Shown here one piece after another: positions 23,669 to 34,313 of a stretch of 64,000 nt of DNA. The notes below the pieces were generated by a model. It worked only from the letters and a program-made list of their open reading frames with translations, was not told the DNA's origin and did not search any database. Positions within the stretch are counted from its first letter, which is position 1. Every line of letters begins with the position of its first letter. The DNA is taken from NCBI GenBank assembly GCA_025617375.2, contig JAMYGW020000008.1:1054001-1118000 (forward strand), written 5' to 3'. The position numbers and the translations under genes are program-made. This stretch comes from Acarospora socialis. Its lineage: Eukaryota; Ascomycota; Lecanoromycetes; Acarosporales; Acarosporaceae.

Positions 23669-24372
23669 TTACTTCTTCTTCTGCAGTGTATCCACCTTCT
23701 CCTCCAGACTCGCCACGTACGAATGGATCCTCTGCACCGCAGCTTGCAGGGCCTGCCCGACAGAATCGTCATCAGCCTTTCCATTTCGGCCCTTTCTCAA
23801 AACCCTCCCCTCTCACAACTCCCCCACAACCCTCCCATAAACCAGCCCCCTTTCTGCCCGCCAACCGTGGCGCAACGACCTCCCCCGTACAAGCAAGCGA
23901 GCACAAAGGCGAGACTAAATGCAGAGACGTACGTAGATGTCCTCCGTCAACAGCTCGTTGGACACTTTGTACTCTTCCAGTATGTAATAGTAGACCCCGG
24001 CCCCCGTGAGCGTCGAGCCGAACAGGAACCCGAATAACCTGTATTACCACAACACACCGTAGATCATCAGTTTACCCATAATCTTCGTCAATAAGCTCAT
24101 CACGCAGGGCAAAGCTTCTCGAGCACTGCCCCCACGGGCGTGACTGGAATGCCGCCCGCGAACCCCGCGAAGAGACAGCTGAGTCAGAGAGATGAGGGAA
24201 AAACGCACCCGCCTCTGAACGCGCCAACCGGTTTCCGAACAGGCATTGGGAGCGCGGCCGAGGGCGTCTCGAGCAGGCGGGCTGTTGTTTGGAAATTTCG
24301 CGAGGCGGCGTGGATGGGGAGGGAGCGGCGCGAGAGGGCGCGGAGGGCGGGCGAGAGGTGTCGCAATGGCAT
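23669..24372 (-). CDS. Small mitochondrial protein of unknown function
   Basis: Three exons, 24209-24372, 23933-24038 and 23669-23752, separated by unusually long introns for this window (170 and 180 nt); 117 residues. Residues 1-40 are Arg/Ser/Ala-rich with no acids (PLRHLSPALRALSRRSLP), a typical mitochondrial presequence. Then comes a hydrophobic segment with glycines (LFGFLFGSTLTGAGVYYYIL, a probable membrane span), then EEYKVSNELLTEDIY joined to ALQAAVQRIHSYVASLEEKV, an amphipathic coiled-coil tail. This layout recurs, as I recall, in conserved fungal mitochondrial inner-membrane proteins without a firm role; I do not assign a name. Divergent from the next gene (609 bases). Confidence 0.78.
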
Positions 24373-24981
24373 GGTGAGGGTGGTGGCGCGAGCTAGCTTT
24401 TGTGAGAGTGGTGACGGAGTGGTGATGTGTGATCGAGGGTGTGGGAAACTTTCTGTATTGTTGGTACTGGTTGATGTGGTGGGTTTTGTTGTGGAGAAGC
24501 TGTCGAGTTGAGCTGCGGAGTCTGCCGTGAAGAAGTTATGGGCAAAAGTTGTGGAACTAGGGGTAGCTTCCCTGTCGATGACCCTTGTCTGTGTGTAGCT
24601 TGAGGTGTGGGGAGTGAGGAACTCCTAACTGTTCTCACATTTCGCGGTAATTGACAGACAGAATTGTTTCTTCACTGATTACTGTTTGGATGCGGATTGG
24701 CCATCATTACTGCGTTCATAGCTACACTCGAGAAACTGCAGCAGAGCTCAGGTATGCTCACTGTTCTCATGCAATCTTAGCATGCCCAGTCTACCGGGGG
24801 TCACGATCTATATTCTTTTATAGAACTTGTTTCAGTTGATTTCATCGTTCCGGACTTCTGTATCATCAGTTCCTCAGGATACCCTTGGTCCAGAATTAGG
24901 GTTCCTTGAAGAAGCTTTAACTCTTAATCTCTCACGCGGAATCCCGGGGTCAAGCTTTGACTTTCCAAGCATCCAAAAGCA
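24373..24981. other. Divergent intergenic region
   Basis: Between the small mitochondrial gene and the cysteine hydrolase. G/T-rich near the mitochondrial gene start. No exon recognised. Confidence 0.45.
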
Positions 24982-25784
24982 ATGTCCGTCAAACCAGGCC
25001 AAATACCAGCATCGCCCTACGCCTGGCCTCACGACGCCTCCTTCTCCCGAGAAACCACAGCCCTAGTGATAATCGACATGCAACGCGACTGTACGTCTCA
25101 CCCCCACCCATTGCACCACTATGCCCCTCGCCTCCCCACACAACTACCAGCATCGAGGTAACAATTCCGGCCAAGCCAGTCTGCTCCCCAGGCGGCTACC
25201 TCTCCCAACAAGGCTACTCCCTCGCTCCGATTCAAGCCCTAATACCACACATCCAAACCCTCCTACACGCCTTCCGAGCCGCACGCTTCCAGATCTACCA
25301 CACGCGCGAGGGTCACAGACCCGACCTCTCGACCCTCACTTCCCGCGAGGCCTTCCGCTCGCACAACGTTCCGTCATCCATCGGCATCGGTTCTCCGGGA
25401 CCCTTGGGTCGGCTGCTCGTGCGCGGTGAGCTCGGCCACGATATCATTCCCGAACTGTACCCCATAGAAGGCGAGCCGGTGGTCGACAAGCCCGGTCGAG
25501 GGGCGTTCGCGCATACGGATTTCGAGCTGTTGTTAAGGATCAGAGGGATTAAGAATCTGGTTGTGGCGGGCGTGACGACGGATGTCTGTGTGGGGAGTAC
25601 GATGCGCGAGGCGAATGATCGGGGGTTCGACTGTTTGCTTGTCGAGGATGGGACGCAGGCGGTGCAGGAGGAGTTGCGTGATTTTACTTGTCAGAGCGTG
25701 AAAATGGAAGGGGGCGTTTTCGGGGCCGTCGGGAAGGTGGATGATCTGGTGAAGATGTTGGAGGGCATGGCAGGCAAACTGTAG
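24982..25784 (+). CDS. Isochorismatase-like cysteine hydrolase
   Basis: Amidohydrolase of the isochorismatase fold, close in layout to ureidoacrylate/biuret amidohydrolases (RutB/BiuH-like). Exons 24982-25090 and 25180-25784 (intron 89 nt), 237 residues. Catalytic triad visible: Asp in LVIIDMQRDF (the F codon is split by the intron), Lys in VVDKPGRGAF, and nucleophile Cys in GVTTDVCVGST. HTREGHRPDLS and LGRLLVRGELGHDIIPELYP follow the RutB-like pattern. It is cytosolic, with no targeting signal. The intron can be read through in frame for part of its length, which yields a spurious longer N-terminus. The substrate is inferred only at family level; no pyrimidine-degradation genes sit beside it. 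Confidence 0.85.
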
Positions 25785-25878
25785 GCTCCCGTTGATCGGT
25801 CATCACTGTGTGATGAGAGGAGGAGACCCTTCTTGTTCGAATAGTATACGCTCTTAGGGCAACCCAGCAGCTCGTCGT

Positions 25879-27008
25879 CTAAGAACACCGCCTCTGCTCA
25901 TGGGTCCACATCGTCGGGTCTCTCTTTTCCATGTTTACCGAATTCTTGACGACAGGCCGGTTCCACTTGTAACCGGCATCGATGGCGCCCTGTGTCAAAG
26001 CAAATGAAGATGGGAAGCGGCTTTCCATGCGACGTCTGGGGCCATGGCACACCTTCAGCTACATCCCCGATGGCTTGTAAGGAACTAAATACAACCTCGC
26101 CATTGCGCGGTTGGGGGCGATATCTTATAAACTCTTTACGCATGGGCTCAACTGACTGGACGTACTCCTCGTTCGAGATGAAATGATTTTTGGTGAAGGT
26201 AGCCTGATGTGCCAAAAGTCCAAAAATAGTCCTATCCTTGGGATCCACGTTGTCAATGAAGCCGAACTTCTGAAATGCCGGAAGAGGCCCTGATTTAAAG
26301 AGCCTGTGTGCAGAAGTGATCAAGGCATGATGTGTCTTCAAAAAGCTGGCCTGCGCATAGGTGTAACACAGATCGGCCCCCTCAGTACGTGGTCTTACTA
26401 TCGTGCTAACCAGCACGGTCTGGAGATGGGAGCTTGTATAGGAGATATTGTATTGCAATGCATTGTGTGATAGATGGACAATTTTTAGATTCAGATGAGG
26501 GACGGAGTATTTTTTTTTGCTCTATTGTACGGAGTTCTTCAATGAGCATCGACAAGAAAGCGGCAGATACAAGACACACATAGTATATATATGCTGTCAA
26601 AGTCCTCAGCTACATATGAAGATTGAGATGACTCACATTGTTCTATAGGGTGTGCACGGATATCAAACTGTCCAAACTCACCGTTGCTTATGCGATGACT
26701 TACATAAAGATGGAAGCCATCTACTGTTGTGATGGTGGTGGGAACTAGACCATATGACACAAGACATATTTGAGCCAGCCAGTCCTGAAAGGTCTGCATA
26801 TGAAGCTTGTACTTACTCGTCGTCCCAGCTGTCTGCAACTTTTCAAGTAGATCGGGCACCTAAAGTTTTAGGTCGGAAACAAATGCCAATTGTTTCAATG
26901 GAGCACTCCAACACATCAAGACACCACCTAAATATGATTCTTAATGAAGGCTGGCGGTGTTACATGGAGGTCTCCACGGCAAACTGTCAAGAATGGAAAG
27001 GAACTCAT
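25879..27008 (-). CDS. Unrecognised multi-exon gene, structure unresolved
   Basis: Several minus-strand segments look coding, but I cannot join them with confidence. Pieces in order: ATG at 27008 (MSSFPFLTVCRGDLH) ending at a GTAACA donor; after a CTTTAG acceptor, PDLLEKLQTAGTT with a GTAAGT donor; TTITTVDGFHLY and FDIRAHPIEQ with a GTGAGT donor; a hydrophobic piece YVCLVSAAFLSMLIEELR; then a longer exon within 25898-26458 (FGFIDNVDPKDRTIFGLLAHQ, FISNEEYVQSVEPMRKEFI). Two frames stay open at the 3' end, one ending at 25879 and one at 25898. No family recognised. It could be a degenerating gene. Confidence 0.35.
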
Positions 27009-27161
27009 TTGACAAGGTAGGCATAGACTTGAGGTGTACTTCATCCATACGTTGTCTCTCATTCACGACTTGAGAGCATACTAAATAACCTGACAGGTTC
27101 ACGGGGCATGATTAGGCTCCCATCCCGCTTCCGCAACTTACCCAACTTCGAGGCGAGGAAC

Positions 27162-27195
27162 CCGGTTTAGCTTGGGACCGAGTAGCCTAAACCGG
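27162..27195. promoter_or_regulatory. Palindromic site upstream of UNG1
   Basis: Perfect 9-bp inverted repeat, CCGGTTTAG and CTAAACCGG, with a 16-nt spacer, ending 34 bases before the first UNG1 ATG. It could be a dimeric regulator site (the CGG ends recall zinc-cluster factors) or an RNA hairpin in the 5' UTR. Function is inferred only. Confidence 0.35.
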
Positions 27196-27229
27196 ACCTT
27201 AGCTCAGGCAGTCGTCGCGTGTCACGTCC

Positions 27230-28429
27230 ATGCATCCTACGCGTTTCCAGTACAGATTTAAATATCCGACACCATCTGCTGTGACTTGGTCCAACTTCCG
27301 TGCTCATCCAAGTTCCTTTCAAACTGCACTCATTGAATCAAGCTTCAATCGCGTCGCAATGGCCACAAACCTAAAGCGCAAAGCCGCCGACCTGGCAGCT
27401 ACCGAGGCGAAAAAGCCTAAAGCCAATGGCAGCATCACCTCCTTCTTCGGCGCACCCAAACCCGCAGCAACAACCTCATCGTCTTCTTCGGCGGTGCCAC
27501 CACCCGTCGTCAAGTTCGACAAGCAGAAATGGCTCGAGAAGCTTACCGACGAGCAGAAGGAGCTGCTGAAGCTCGAAATCGAGACGTTGCATGAAAGCTG
27601 GTTGGCGCATCTGAAAGATGAGGTCTTGAGCAAAGAGTTCCTTGCGTTGAAGAGCTTTCTCAAGAAGGAGAAAGAGGATGGAAAGACGATCTTCCCGCCG
27701 ATGGAGGATGTGTATTCATGGTAGGTTGAGACGTGATTTGATCTGACTCGCGCGACCTTGAGGCTGCCGCTAATATACTCTGCGCTGCTGTCTTTCAGGT
27801 CTAGGCATACACCCCTGAATACAGTCAAAGCCGTCATCCTAGGCCAGGATCCCTATCACAACTTTAACCAAGCTCATGGCCTCTGCTTCTCCGTCCGCCC
27901 CCCTACGCCTGCTCCTCCGTCCTTGAAGAACATTTATATCGCGATTGGCAAAGACTACCCTACCTTCAAGCCACCTCCTAAGAACGGCGGACTCCTCACG
28001 CCGTGGGCCGACCGAGGTGTGTTGCTGTTGAACACCTGTCTGACGGTTCGAGCGCATGAAGCGAACAGCCACGCGAACAAAGGCTGGGAGAAGTTCACAC
28101 AAAAGGTCATAGATATCGTCGTGAAAGTTAGAACGAGAGGCGTGGTTTTCCTGGCTTGGGGTACGCCCGCCGGCAAGAGAGTCGCCAAGATTGACAAGAA
28201 TAGGCATTGCATCCTACAGAGTGTGCACCCGAGTCCGTTGAGTGCGGCAAGGGGATTTGTCAGTTTCCCTCTGAGCTTATATGCCGTTCGATATGCTTTG
28301 GACTAACACGCATGCTAGTTTGACTGCGGCCACTTTAAGAAGACGAACGAGTGGTTGAAGGAGAGGTACGGAGATGGTGGCGAGATTGATTGGAATCTAG
28401 ATGTCCCGGCAGTAGAAGCAGGCACATAG
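27230..28429 (+). CDS. UNG1: Uracil-DNA glycosylase
   Basis: Base-excision repair enzyme removing uracil from DNA in nucleus and mitochondria. Exons 27230-27720, 27799-28258 and 28319-28429 (introns 78 and 60 nt), 353 residues from the first ATG or 310 from the ATG at 27359. Motifs: water-activating GQDPYHN, FSVRPPTPAPPSL, GVLLLNTCLTV, and the HPSPLSAARGF loop that inserts into DNA, followed after intron 2 by FDCGHFKKTNEWL. The 43-residue extension before the second Met is rich in Arg/Ser/Thr/Phe with a single acidic residue, fitting a mitochondrial presequence. The shorter form begins with a nuclear/PCNA-like segment (LKRKAAD, then SITSFFG). The long second exon is antisense-open, which is chance. 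Confidence 0.93.
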
Positions 28430-29188
28430 AGCCTCAGCCTCCCAAATCTGTAGTCTATTACATAGGAGCGCGTAGCACCTAGCGATTCTTCAGGCGCCTT
28501 CAGTCTTTTGTATCTAGTTGGAATAAATATATCTGACTCGTAAGCTCATAAGCGTCGGCGTTGCTGAGTGAGTTGGCAGGTGTAGAGGATGGATGAGAGT
28601 ATATATAGCAAAGACAATATACATATGGCCCTGCACTGTCAAACCATGACAATGACAAGACCAAGCGACATTTGACGAGTCTGGGATCGAAGATTGCACT
28701 TAGACTCGCCATCTCTTGGACCTATACTCTGCTCTTTGAGCTCAAGAACATTCCTGCGATTTTTCAAGTCCAATCAATCATTGCAATTGGGAAGGACCGG
28801 GGTTTGAGATATAACGTCCATAGCGTCGCCGTTGCTGATGCCATTGTTGTGTGTAGTGTATAGACAAGAGGATGGAGGACATTTGTGTGCCTTTAGGACA
28901 TTGCATTTGAGCGGCGAAAGAAACCCCGGTGTGCTGTGCTGTAGCCTGTAAAGTTGCCATATAGCAGTTGTTCTGTGTGTTGGGGAAAACCCACTGCCAA
29001 AATGGTGGTATCCCCAAACCAGAAAATGGGGTATATATATCTCAAAACATCGTAGAATAAGCAGAATAAGGTGGGTGGCCGAAAGTGTGTAAGACCCTTA
29101 GAGACTCGTACTGCCCGGTAGGGACGCCTACCATATAGTCGAGCTAAGACTTGCACGCTTCGGCGCACCTATAAAACACAACCTTAGG

Positions 29189-29236
29189 TCCCGGAACCCA
29201 CATCGTAGTGCGTGGGTTCGAGTCTCTGACCGGGAT
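29189..29236 (+). other. Hairpin with Pol III B-box-like core
   Basis: AACCCAC and GTGGGTT pair over a 10-nt loop, enclosed by outer arms TCCCGG and CCGGGA. GGTTCGAGTC lies inside and matches the tRNA B-box. The standard T-stem does not pair and the distance is too short for a tRNA, so it may be a tRNA-derived relic or an unrelated structured RNA element. Confidence 0.3.
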
Positions 29237-29411
29237 GAGAAAAATGGTAACACATTTTCATAGAGTGAGATAGCCCAAGACTGCAATTGACCCGACTGAT
29301 CATCGGTGATGCAGACTGGGGCACCACTTGAACTTTTGCAATTTTTTTCAATTGATTTTTGTATTCCATATCTGCTGTTGTTCTTTCTACGGCGTTTGTA
29401 GAGCGCGTGAA

Positions 29412-29425
29412 TGTGTGTGTGTGTG
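29412..29425. repeat. TG microsatellite
   Basis: Seven TG units in the gene-poor stretch between UNG1 and MIC26/27. Confidence 0.8.
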
Positions 29426-30147
29426 CATGGACCTGGGGCGCTTCTCGTGAGGTTGGTTCTTTCTGAAGTTGGGAATGTTTTTGATATTCGCTAACGGCTG
29501 CGGCTCAATGCGCGGCCAAGCTTTCCTTCCCGCTTTGACTCGCGTCGAACGAACCGGCAGCAGCTTGCTGAGTAAGGCATAACGACATACCTAGGTAATC
29601 TCTACAGTAATTATGTCGATCAAGTATTACTTTTCATAGATGCCGCCAGTTACAGTTCCTGCTCTTGTAGCAACACAATCTGCTAAGGTTTTAAATATGG
29701 ACAAGAAAAGCATCGAGTTCACTAGGAAGAGGACTCTTCCCTCACACTTGAATTTTATCCTGAGTGCAACTGGTACATCGCTCGCAGATATGGCAGTGAA
29801 TCATAAATAACGGTTTCGATGGGCTGTCGAAGGCTGAGCTTAATAGAAGTGACGGGAATATGGCTTCGTTATCTACTGCAATGTCTTAAGCTAGGTTAGA
29901 CTTCAGACTCCATCTACGATGCAACCTCCATCAGCACGCAATTTCCCAGAGAAGCAGCCATCACTTCGGGTGACAATGTCAACGGATGCCTCAGTCCTGC
30001 GACGGCTGCCTTGAGCCGTTGGATCATCGAGTCATGCGCGAGATTGGTTTCCATATATACAGACCGAGTACATTCAGCCATGAAAGTGTGCGCTGCTTTC
30101 TGGTTGACTTAAACAATACACCACATACGCTTCTGGCCTCTGTTGTA

Positions 30148-30989
30148 TCATCTTCCCCTTCGGACCCACTCCTCCATAGTCTCCCGAGCCTGCGTCACCT
30201 TCTCGTCCACAAACCTCGCCGTAGCCGCCCCATGCACTTTCGCCTGCCTCCACCCCTCCTCTGCCGCACCTCTGATCCTCAAGTGATTTTCACTGATGAC
30301 TGGTGCTTTCTTTTCGTACTCCCAAACCAGGTCCCCTACGTTTCGCATCGTAACCGGCAACACAACCCATCCCGCACTTATCCCTACAAGCACGGGAATC
30401 GAAGAACGAAGGAGTATGTTGCGATTCCTGGATATAATGGAGCCAGCCATTGCGGCAACAACGACGTAGATCCCGCCGGGTAGAAGGCGTTCGCCGGATT
30501 CTTTCGGCGGTGCTAATGACGTGATGGTGTTGGTGAAGGACGACTCCATATGCAGGAAGGAAGACATGAGATTATCGATTCTCGACTCGGCCGCAAGAGA
30601 ACCTTTGTAGATGGAGAGGCGAGCGCGACGTATCTGTACTGCTAGACGATCGGTCGGTGTTGGAGAGGAGGTAGGATTTGCGCTATCATGGTCGGAGGGC
30701 TTGTGCTTATGCGGGGAAGGGATAGCGGGTATGTCGTCGTAGATAGGTTTCTTGACAAGCTGGAGTATCGTCAATGCCTTTTCAAGCTCAAGGGTGGCTT
30801 GCTGGACTCACCATATCCCCTGGTGGAGCTTCGGCATGTAGAGTAGTCTTAGGGAAAAGGATCGTGCCGGTTGCGAGAAGGCCAGCCGTCACGGGCGCGA
30901 CGGCGCTCTGGTCCAGCATTGTCAGTACCCTTGAATCAAACACAGACCACCGAATCGCATACCTGCCGCAAGATAGACCTGAAGACCAT
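30148..30989 (-). CDS. MICOS complex subunit MIC26/MIC27 (apolipoprotein O family)
   Basis: Inner-membrane protein that helps form mitochondrial crista junctions. Exons 30963-30989, 30812-30907 and 30148-30759 (introns 55 and 52 nt), 244 residues. Exon 1 encodes only MVFRSILRQ. Joined with SAVAPVTAGLLATGTILFP it gives a presequence-like start followed by a hydrophobic stretch. The middle has an amphipathic helix (LAVQIRRARLSIYKGSLAAE) and two hydrophobic segments, GGIYVVVAAMAGSIISR and SSIPVLVGISAGWVVLP, the paired membrane spans of the APOO domain. The C-terminus is a charged helix. MIC26 and MIC27 cannot be separated by eye. Head to head with another mitochondrial gene, OCT1. Confidence 0.88.
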
Positions 30990-31418
30990 TGCTCAATGGC
31001 GAGACCCAGGACAATAGGTCAGCTTTGAGCTTGCCGGGGTCAAGTTCTGTTGCGTAAACTAACGGGAAATAGTTGAGCCAGACCGAAGAGTCATCTCAGA
31101 AATGATAGCACCCCCTAGGTCAATAGACACTTCATATACATTACTGGTAGAATGGATCAAACAGTGCTGCATTTCTTCTGCCAAATACTATCTATACTCG
31201 TTCAAGCTCTGCAACAGTGAGATCCACCTTCGCAGTGGAAAGTGGTCACAGCGCAGAAACATACCGCCGCTTATACAAGGCTACCGTATGCCACCAATTC
31301 TGATATGGCGGCTTCGGGCTACCACGTACCGAGGTATAGCGCCCTTCTAAGTGCATAAAATGCGATGGCGACTTGTTCCGTGGCCAATTCGATACACAGC
31401 ACTCTGCGGGTCGTGGAA
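30990..31418. promoter_or_regulatory. Divergent promoter MIC26/27 - OCT1
   Basis: 430 bases between two divergent genes for mitochondrial proteins, so a shared bidirectional promoter is likely. No specific site assigned. Confidence 0.4.
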
Positions 31419-33809
31419 ATGCTCAAGACATTGAAGACAAAGCCATGGACCTGCGCAAGATGCCTATCTCGCCATCGCCGAGCTGGCAGAGGCCTGACGA
31501 CCGCCGCCTCTGCCATTGCGCATCCCCCGTACGAGAATATCCAGCTACCTCATGTGGACAACGGTGCTCCTGGAGCGAAGCACGATGATCGTGTCTTGCG
31601 GCAGATCTTTGACTCGCGGGATTTCTGGAGGGATTTCTCTCATCGAACACGCTCAAACATCTCCGGTCAGACGGCAGGTCTTTTTAGAAACCATTATCTG
31701 AAGAGCCCGGCAGGCTTCGAACGCTTTGCGCAGGATACACTTCGGAAATGCAAGAAGATCGTATCAAAGGTCCTGGCGGCCTCTACTATCGAGGACTATC
31801 AGTCGATGCCGAGGGATCTGGATAGGCTTAGTGATTTTCTATGCCGGGTCATTGACCTGTCGGATTTCGTCCGTGTAACACACCCTGACTGGAGGATCCA
31901 AGCGGCAGCTACGAAGGCGCATGCCATGATGTTCGAATATATGAATGTGCTCAACACTACGACGGGCTTGAACGAGCAGCTGCAGAGAGCACTCGCAGAT
32001 CCTCGAGCTACAGCTTCGTGGAGTGATGAAGAGAAGATCGTTGCTCGGATATTGCTCAAAGACTTTGCTAACTCGGCGATTGACTTACCTGATGAACAGC
32101 GGCAAAATTTTGTCGCTCTATCGAATGATATAAATCAGTTGGGATTTGATTTTGTGGATCAGATGGAGCCCGCCCAATCCCATCTGTCATTTAGTAGCAG
32201 CAAGATGAAGGGTATGGACCCGAAAGTGGTCCAGAAGCTGACTATATGGGGCGATGTGATTCTGCCAACAGTTAGTCCAGCTTCACATATGGCACTGAGG
32301 ACTGTCGAAGATGAGGCTACCCGAAAGGAGATATACCTAGCCAGTAGGACGGCCTCCACTCAGCAGATACACCGGCTTGAGAAGTTATTGAAGAAAAGGG
32401 GTGAGCTTGCACAGCTCTCCGGCTACAACAGCTTCGCACACATGACCCTCAGAGATAAAATGGCGAAGACACCAGAATCTGTCAACCAGTTTCTGTTAGC
32501 GCTGGCGACCGACAATGCTGGACCTATGCGGCAAGAATTGGCTGAACTACTCCAACTTAAGCAACTCGACGCCCAGCAAAGTGGTAGACCGCAATATATC
32601 CAAGCATGGGACCGAGAGTATTATCTCGCACGATTGCGATCAAAGACAAGATCAACTTCTCGAAGACCCGATTTCTTGTCGGCGTACTTTTCTCTCGGCA
32701 CCGTAATGCAAGGTCTATCTCGACTTTTCAGCCGACTTTACGGTGTACGCTTCATGCCCAACGAGACTCTTCCCGGAGAGACCTGGAACGACGATGTCCG
32801 CCGCCTAGATATCATCGACGAGCAAGAAGGTCATATCGCTGTCGTCTACTGTGACCTCTTCGAACGCGCCGGCAAAAGTCCCAACCCCGCACACTTCACG
32901 CTCCGCTGCTCGCGCGAAATCCCCGACTCCGAAATCGCCGAAGCCGTCGCCACCACCACCTCATCCTCCCATTCACCCCTCACCACCCCCGAGCAAGCCG
33001 CCAACGACGGCATGGCCACCGCCCGCCGCTCCACAACCAACACCCTCTACCAACTCCCAACCATCACCCTAATCTGCGACTTTCCCCTCCCCCCACACCC
33101 GCACCGCCCGACCCTCCTCACCTTCCACCAAGTGCAAACCCTCTTCCACGAAATGGGCCACGCCATCCACTCCATCCTCGGCCGCACCTCGCTCCAAAAC
33201 GTCTCCGGCACGCGCTGCGCCACCGACTTCGCCGAACTCCCCTCCGTCCTCATGGAACACTTTGCCTCCTCCCCCGACGTCCTGGCCCTCTTCGCCCGCC
33301 ACTTCGAAACCGACGCCCCGCTCCCCTACGCCATGGTCGCCGACCGCCTCACCCTCGACGCTCGCGGCGAGGCCGCTGAAACCGAGACCCAGCTCCTGCT
33401 CGCCCTGCTCGATCAGCGCTACCACTCCGCCCTCCCGCTTTCCGCGCATTTCGACAGCACGCGCGTCTATCACGACGTCTGGGCCGCGCACGCCAGCGTC
33501 CCGGAGCCGGCGGAGACGCGCTGGCAGGGGTTTTTCGGCCATTCGGTCGGGTATGGGGCGACGTATTATGCGTATTTGTTCGATCGCGCGATTGCGGGGA
33601 AGGTGTGGAGGGAGGTGTTTTCGAGGGGGGAGGGTGGTGCGGTGGATAGGGGGAAGGGGCAGCGGTTTAGAGAGGAGGTGTTGAGGTGGGGGGGCGGGAG
33701 GGAGGGGTGGCGGTGTGTGGCTGGGGTGTTGGGGGGGGAGTATGCGTGGTTGGAGGAGGGCGGGGAGGAGGCGATGGGGGAGGTGGGAAGGTGGGGTGTG
33801 AGGGGTTAG
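31419..33809 (+). CDS. OCT1: Mitochondrial intermediate peptidase
   Basis: Zinc metallopeptidase (M3 family) of the matrix that removes an octapeptide from imported proteins after MPP. Single exon, 796 residues, close to the family size. I start at the ATG at 31419 because MLKTLKTKPWTCARCLSRHRR gives a basic presequence; an in-frame ATG at 31365 would add 18 residues. The catalytic motif HEMGHAIHS and downstream GTRCATDFAELPS and LMEHFA are intact (zinc His/His plus distal Glu). A Ser/Thr/Pro insert (about 520-560) precedes the active site. Composition is striking: third positions are strongly C up to about 33,490 and strongly G from there to the stop, giving a Gly/Glu/Trp-rich tail. Confidence 0.93.
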   Translation: MLKTLKTKPWTCARCLSRHRRAGRGLTTAASAIAHPPYENIQLPHVDNGAPGAKHDDRVLRQIFDSRDFWRDFSHRTRSNISGQTAGLFRNHYLKSPAGFERFAQDTLRKCKKIVSKVLAASTIEDYQSMPRDLDRLSDFLCRVIDLSDFVRVTHPDWRIQAAATKAHAMMFEYMNVLNTTTGLNEQLQRALADPRATASWSDEEKIVARILLKDFANSAIDLPDEQRQNFVALSNDINQLGFDFVDQMEPAQSHLSFSSSKMKGMDPKVVQKLTIWGDVILPTVSPASHMALRTVEDEATRKEIYLASRTASTQQIHRLEKLLKKRGELAQLSGYNSFAHMTLRDKMAKTPESVNQFLLALATDNAGPMRQELAELLQLKQLDAQQSGRPQYIQAWDREYYLARLRSKTRSTSRRPDFLSAYFSLGTVMQGLSRLFSRLYGVRFMPNETLPGETWNDDVRRLDIIDEQEGHIAVVYCDLFERAGKSPNPAHFTLRCSREIPDSEIAEAVATTTSSSHSPLTTPEQAANDGMATARRSTTNTLYQLPTITLICDFPLPPHPHRPTLLTFHQVQTLFHEMGHAIHSILGRTSLQNVSGTRCATDFAELPSVLMEHFASSPDVLALFARHFETDAPLPYAMVADRLTLDARGEAAETETQLLLALLDQRYHSALPLSAHFDSTRVYHDVWAAHASVPEPAETRWQGFFGHSVGYGATYYAYLFDRAIAGKVWREVFSRGEGGAVDRGKGQRFREEVLRWGGGREGWRCVAGVLGGEYAWLEEGGEEAMGEVGRWGVRG

Positions 33810-34313
33810 AGCGATGATTGGTTGAGTTGGGGTTGGCTATGTTGTGTCGTATATTTAGGGATCGGTAGGGCACCTGGCAATATGGTCGATTGATATAGGA
33901 CCGCGTTGCATCTTGTACTATATCCTCTGATCACATGGTGAGAATACTACGTACATACAAGTCCATTGATATTCTCAACCTGTCATATTTGTATTCAGCC
34001 ATCAGAGCTCCCCCCCACTGCTGTCGCTAGCTACATCGCGCGCTAGACATAGTATACAAACGTCCGAGCCAAACCCCAGCTTTGTCCTGTCCCCTGACAT
34101 TGTTTCCTTAACCCCGCCGAAAGAAAAGACTTGCGCCGTGAGATCAGGGTCGCCAATGTGTTACGTAGGCGCGGGTATATGACAGCGCTTCCACCAACCA
34201 AGAAAGAACGAAGCCCTCCGAGAACGTTGCCCGAGTAAAGAAAAGATTACACAAGCGAAACTAATACAAAACCCAAAGCCTGCCGCAAACCAGGTGTCGC
34301 TCTCAGCCAAACC
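33810..34313. other. Convergent intergenic region
   Basis: 3' flanks of OCT1 and MED14. Nothing recognised beyond G/T-rich sequence just after OCT1. Confidence 0.45.

Larger units (their letters stand above)
28430..30147. other. Gene-poor stretch, 1.7 kb
   Basis: No exon recognised. Holds a (TG)n run at 29412-29425 and a strong hairpin at 29189-29236 with a B-box-like core. AT-rich patches (28580-28630, 29330-29370). Confidence 0.4.

Noticed and set aside
23772-24050. 92-codon minus-strand frame over the mitochondrial gene
   Set aside because: It is in another frame and covers mainly intron 2; the exons identified around it fit a coherent small protein instead.
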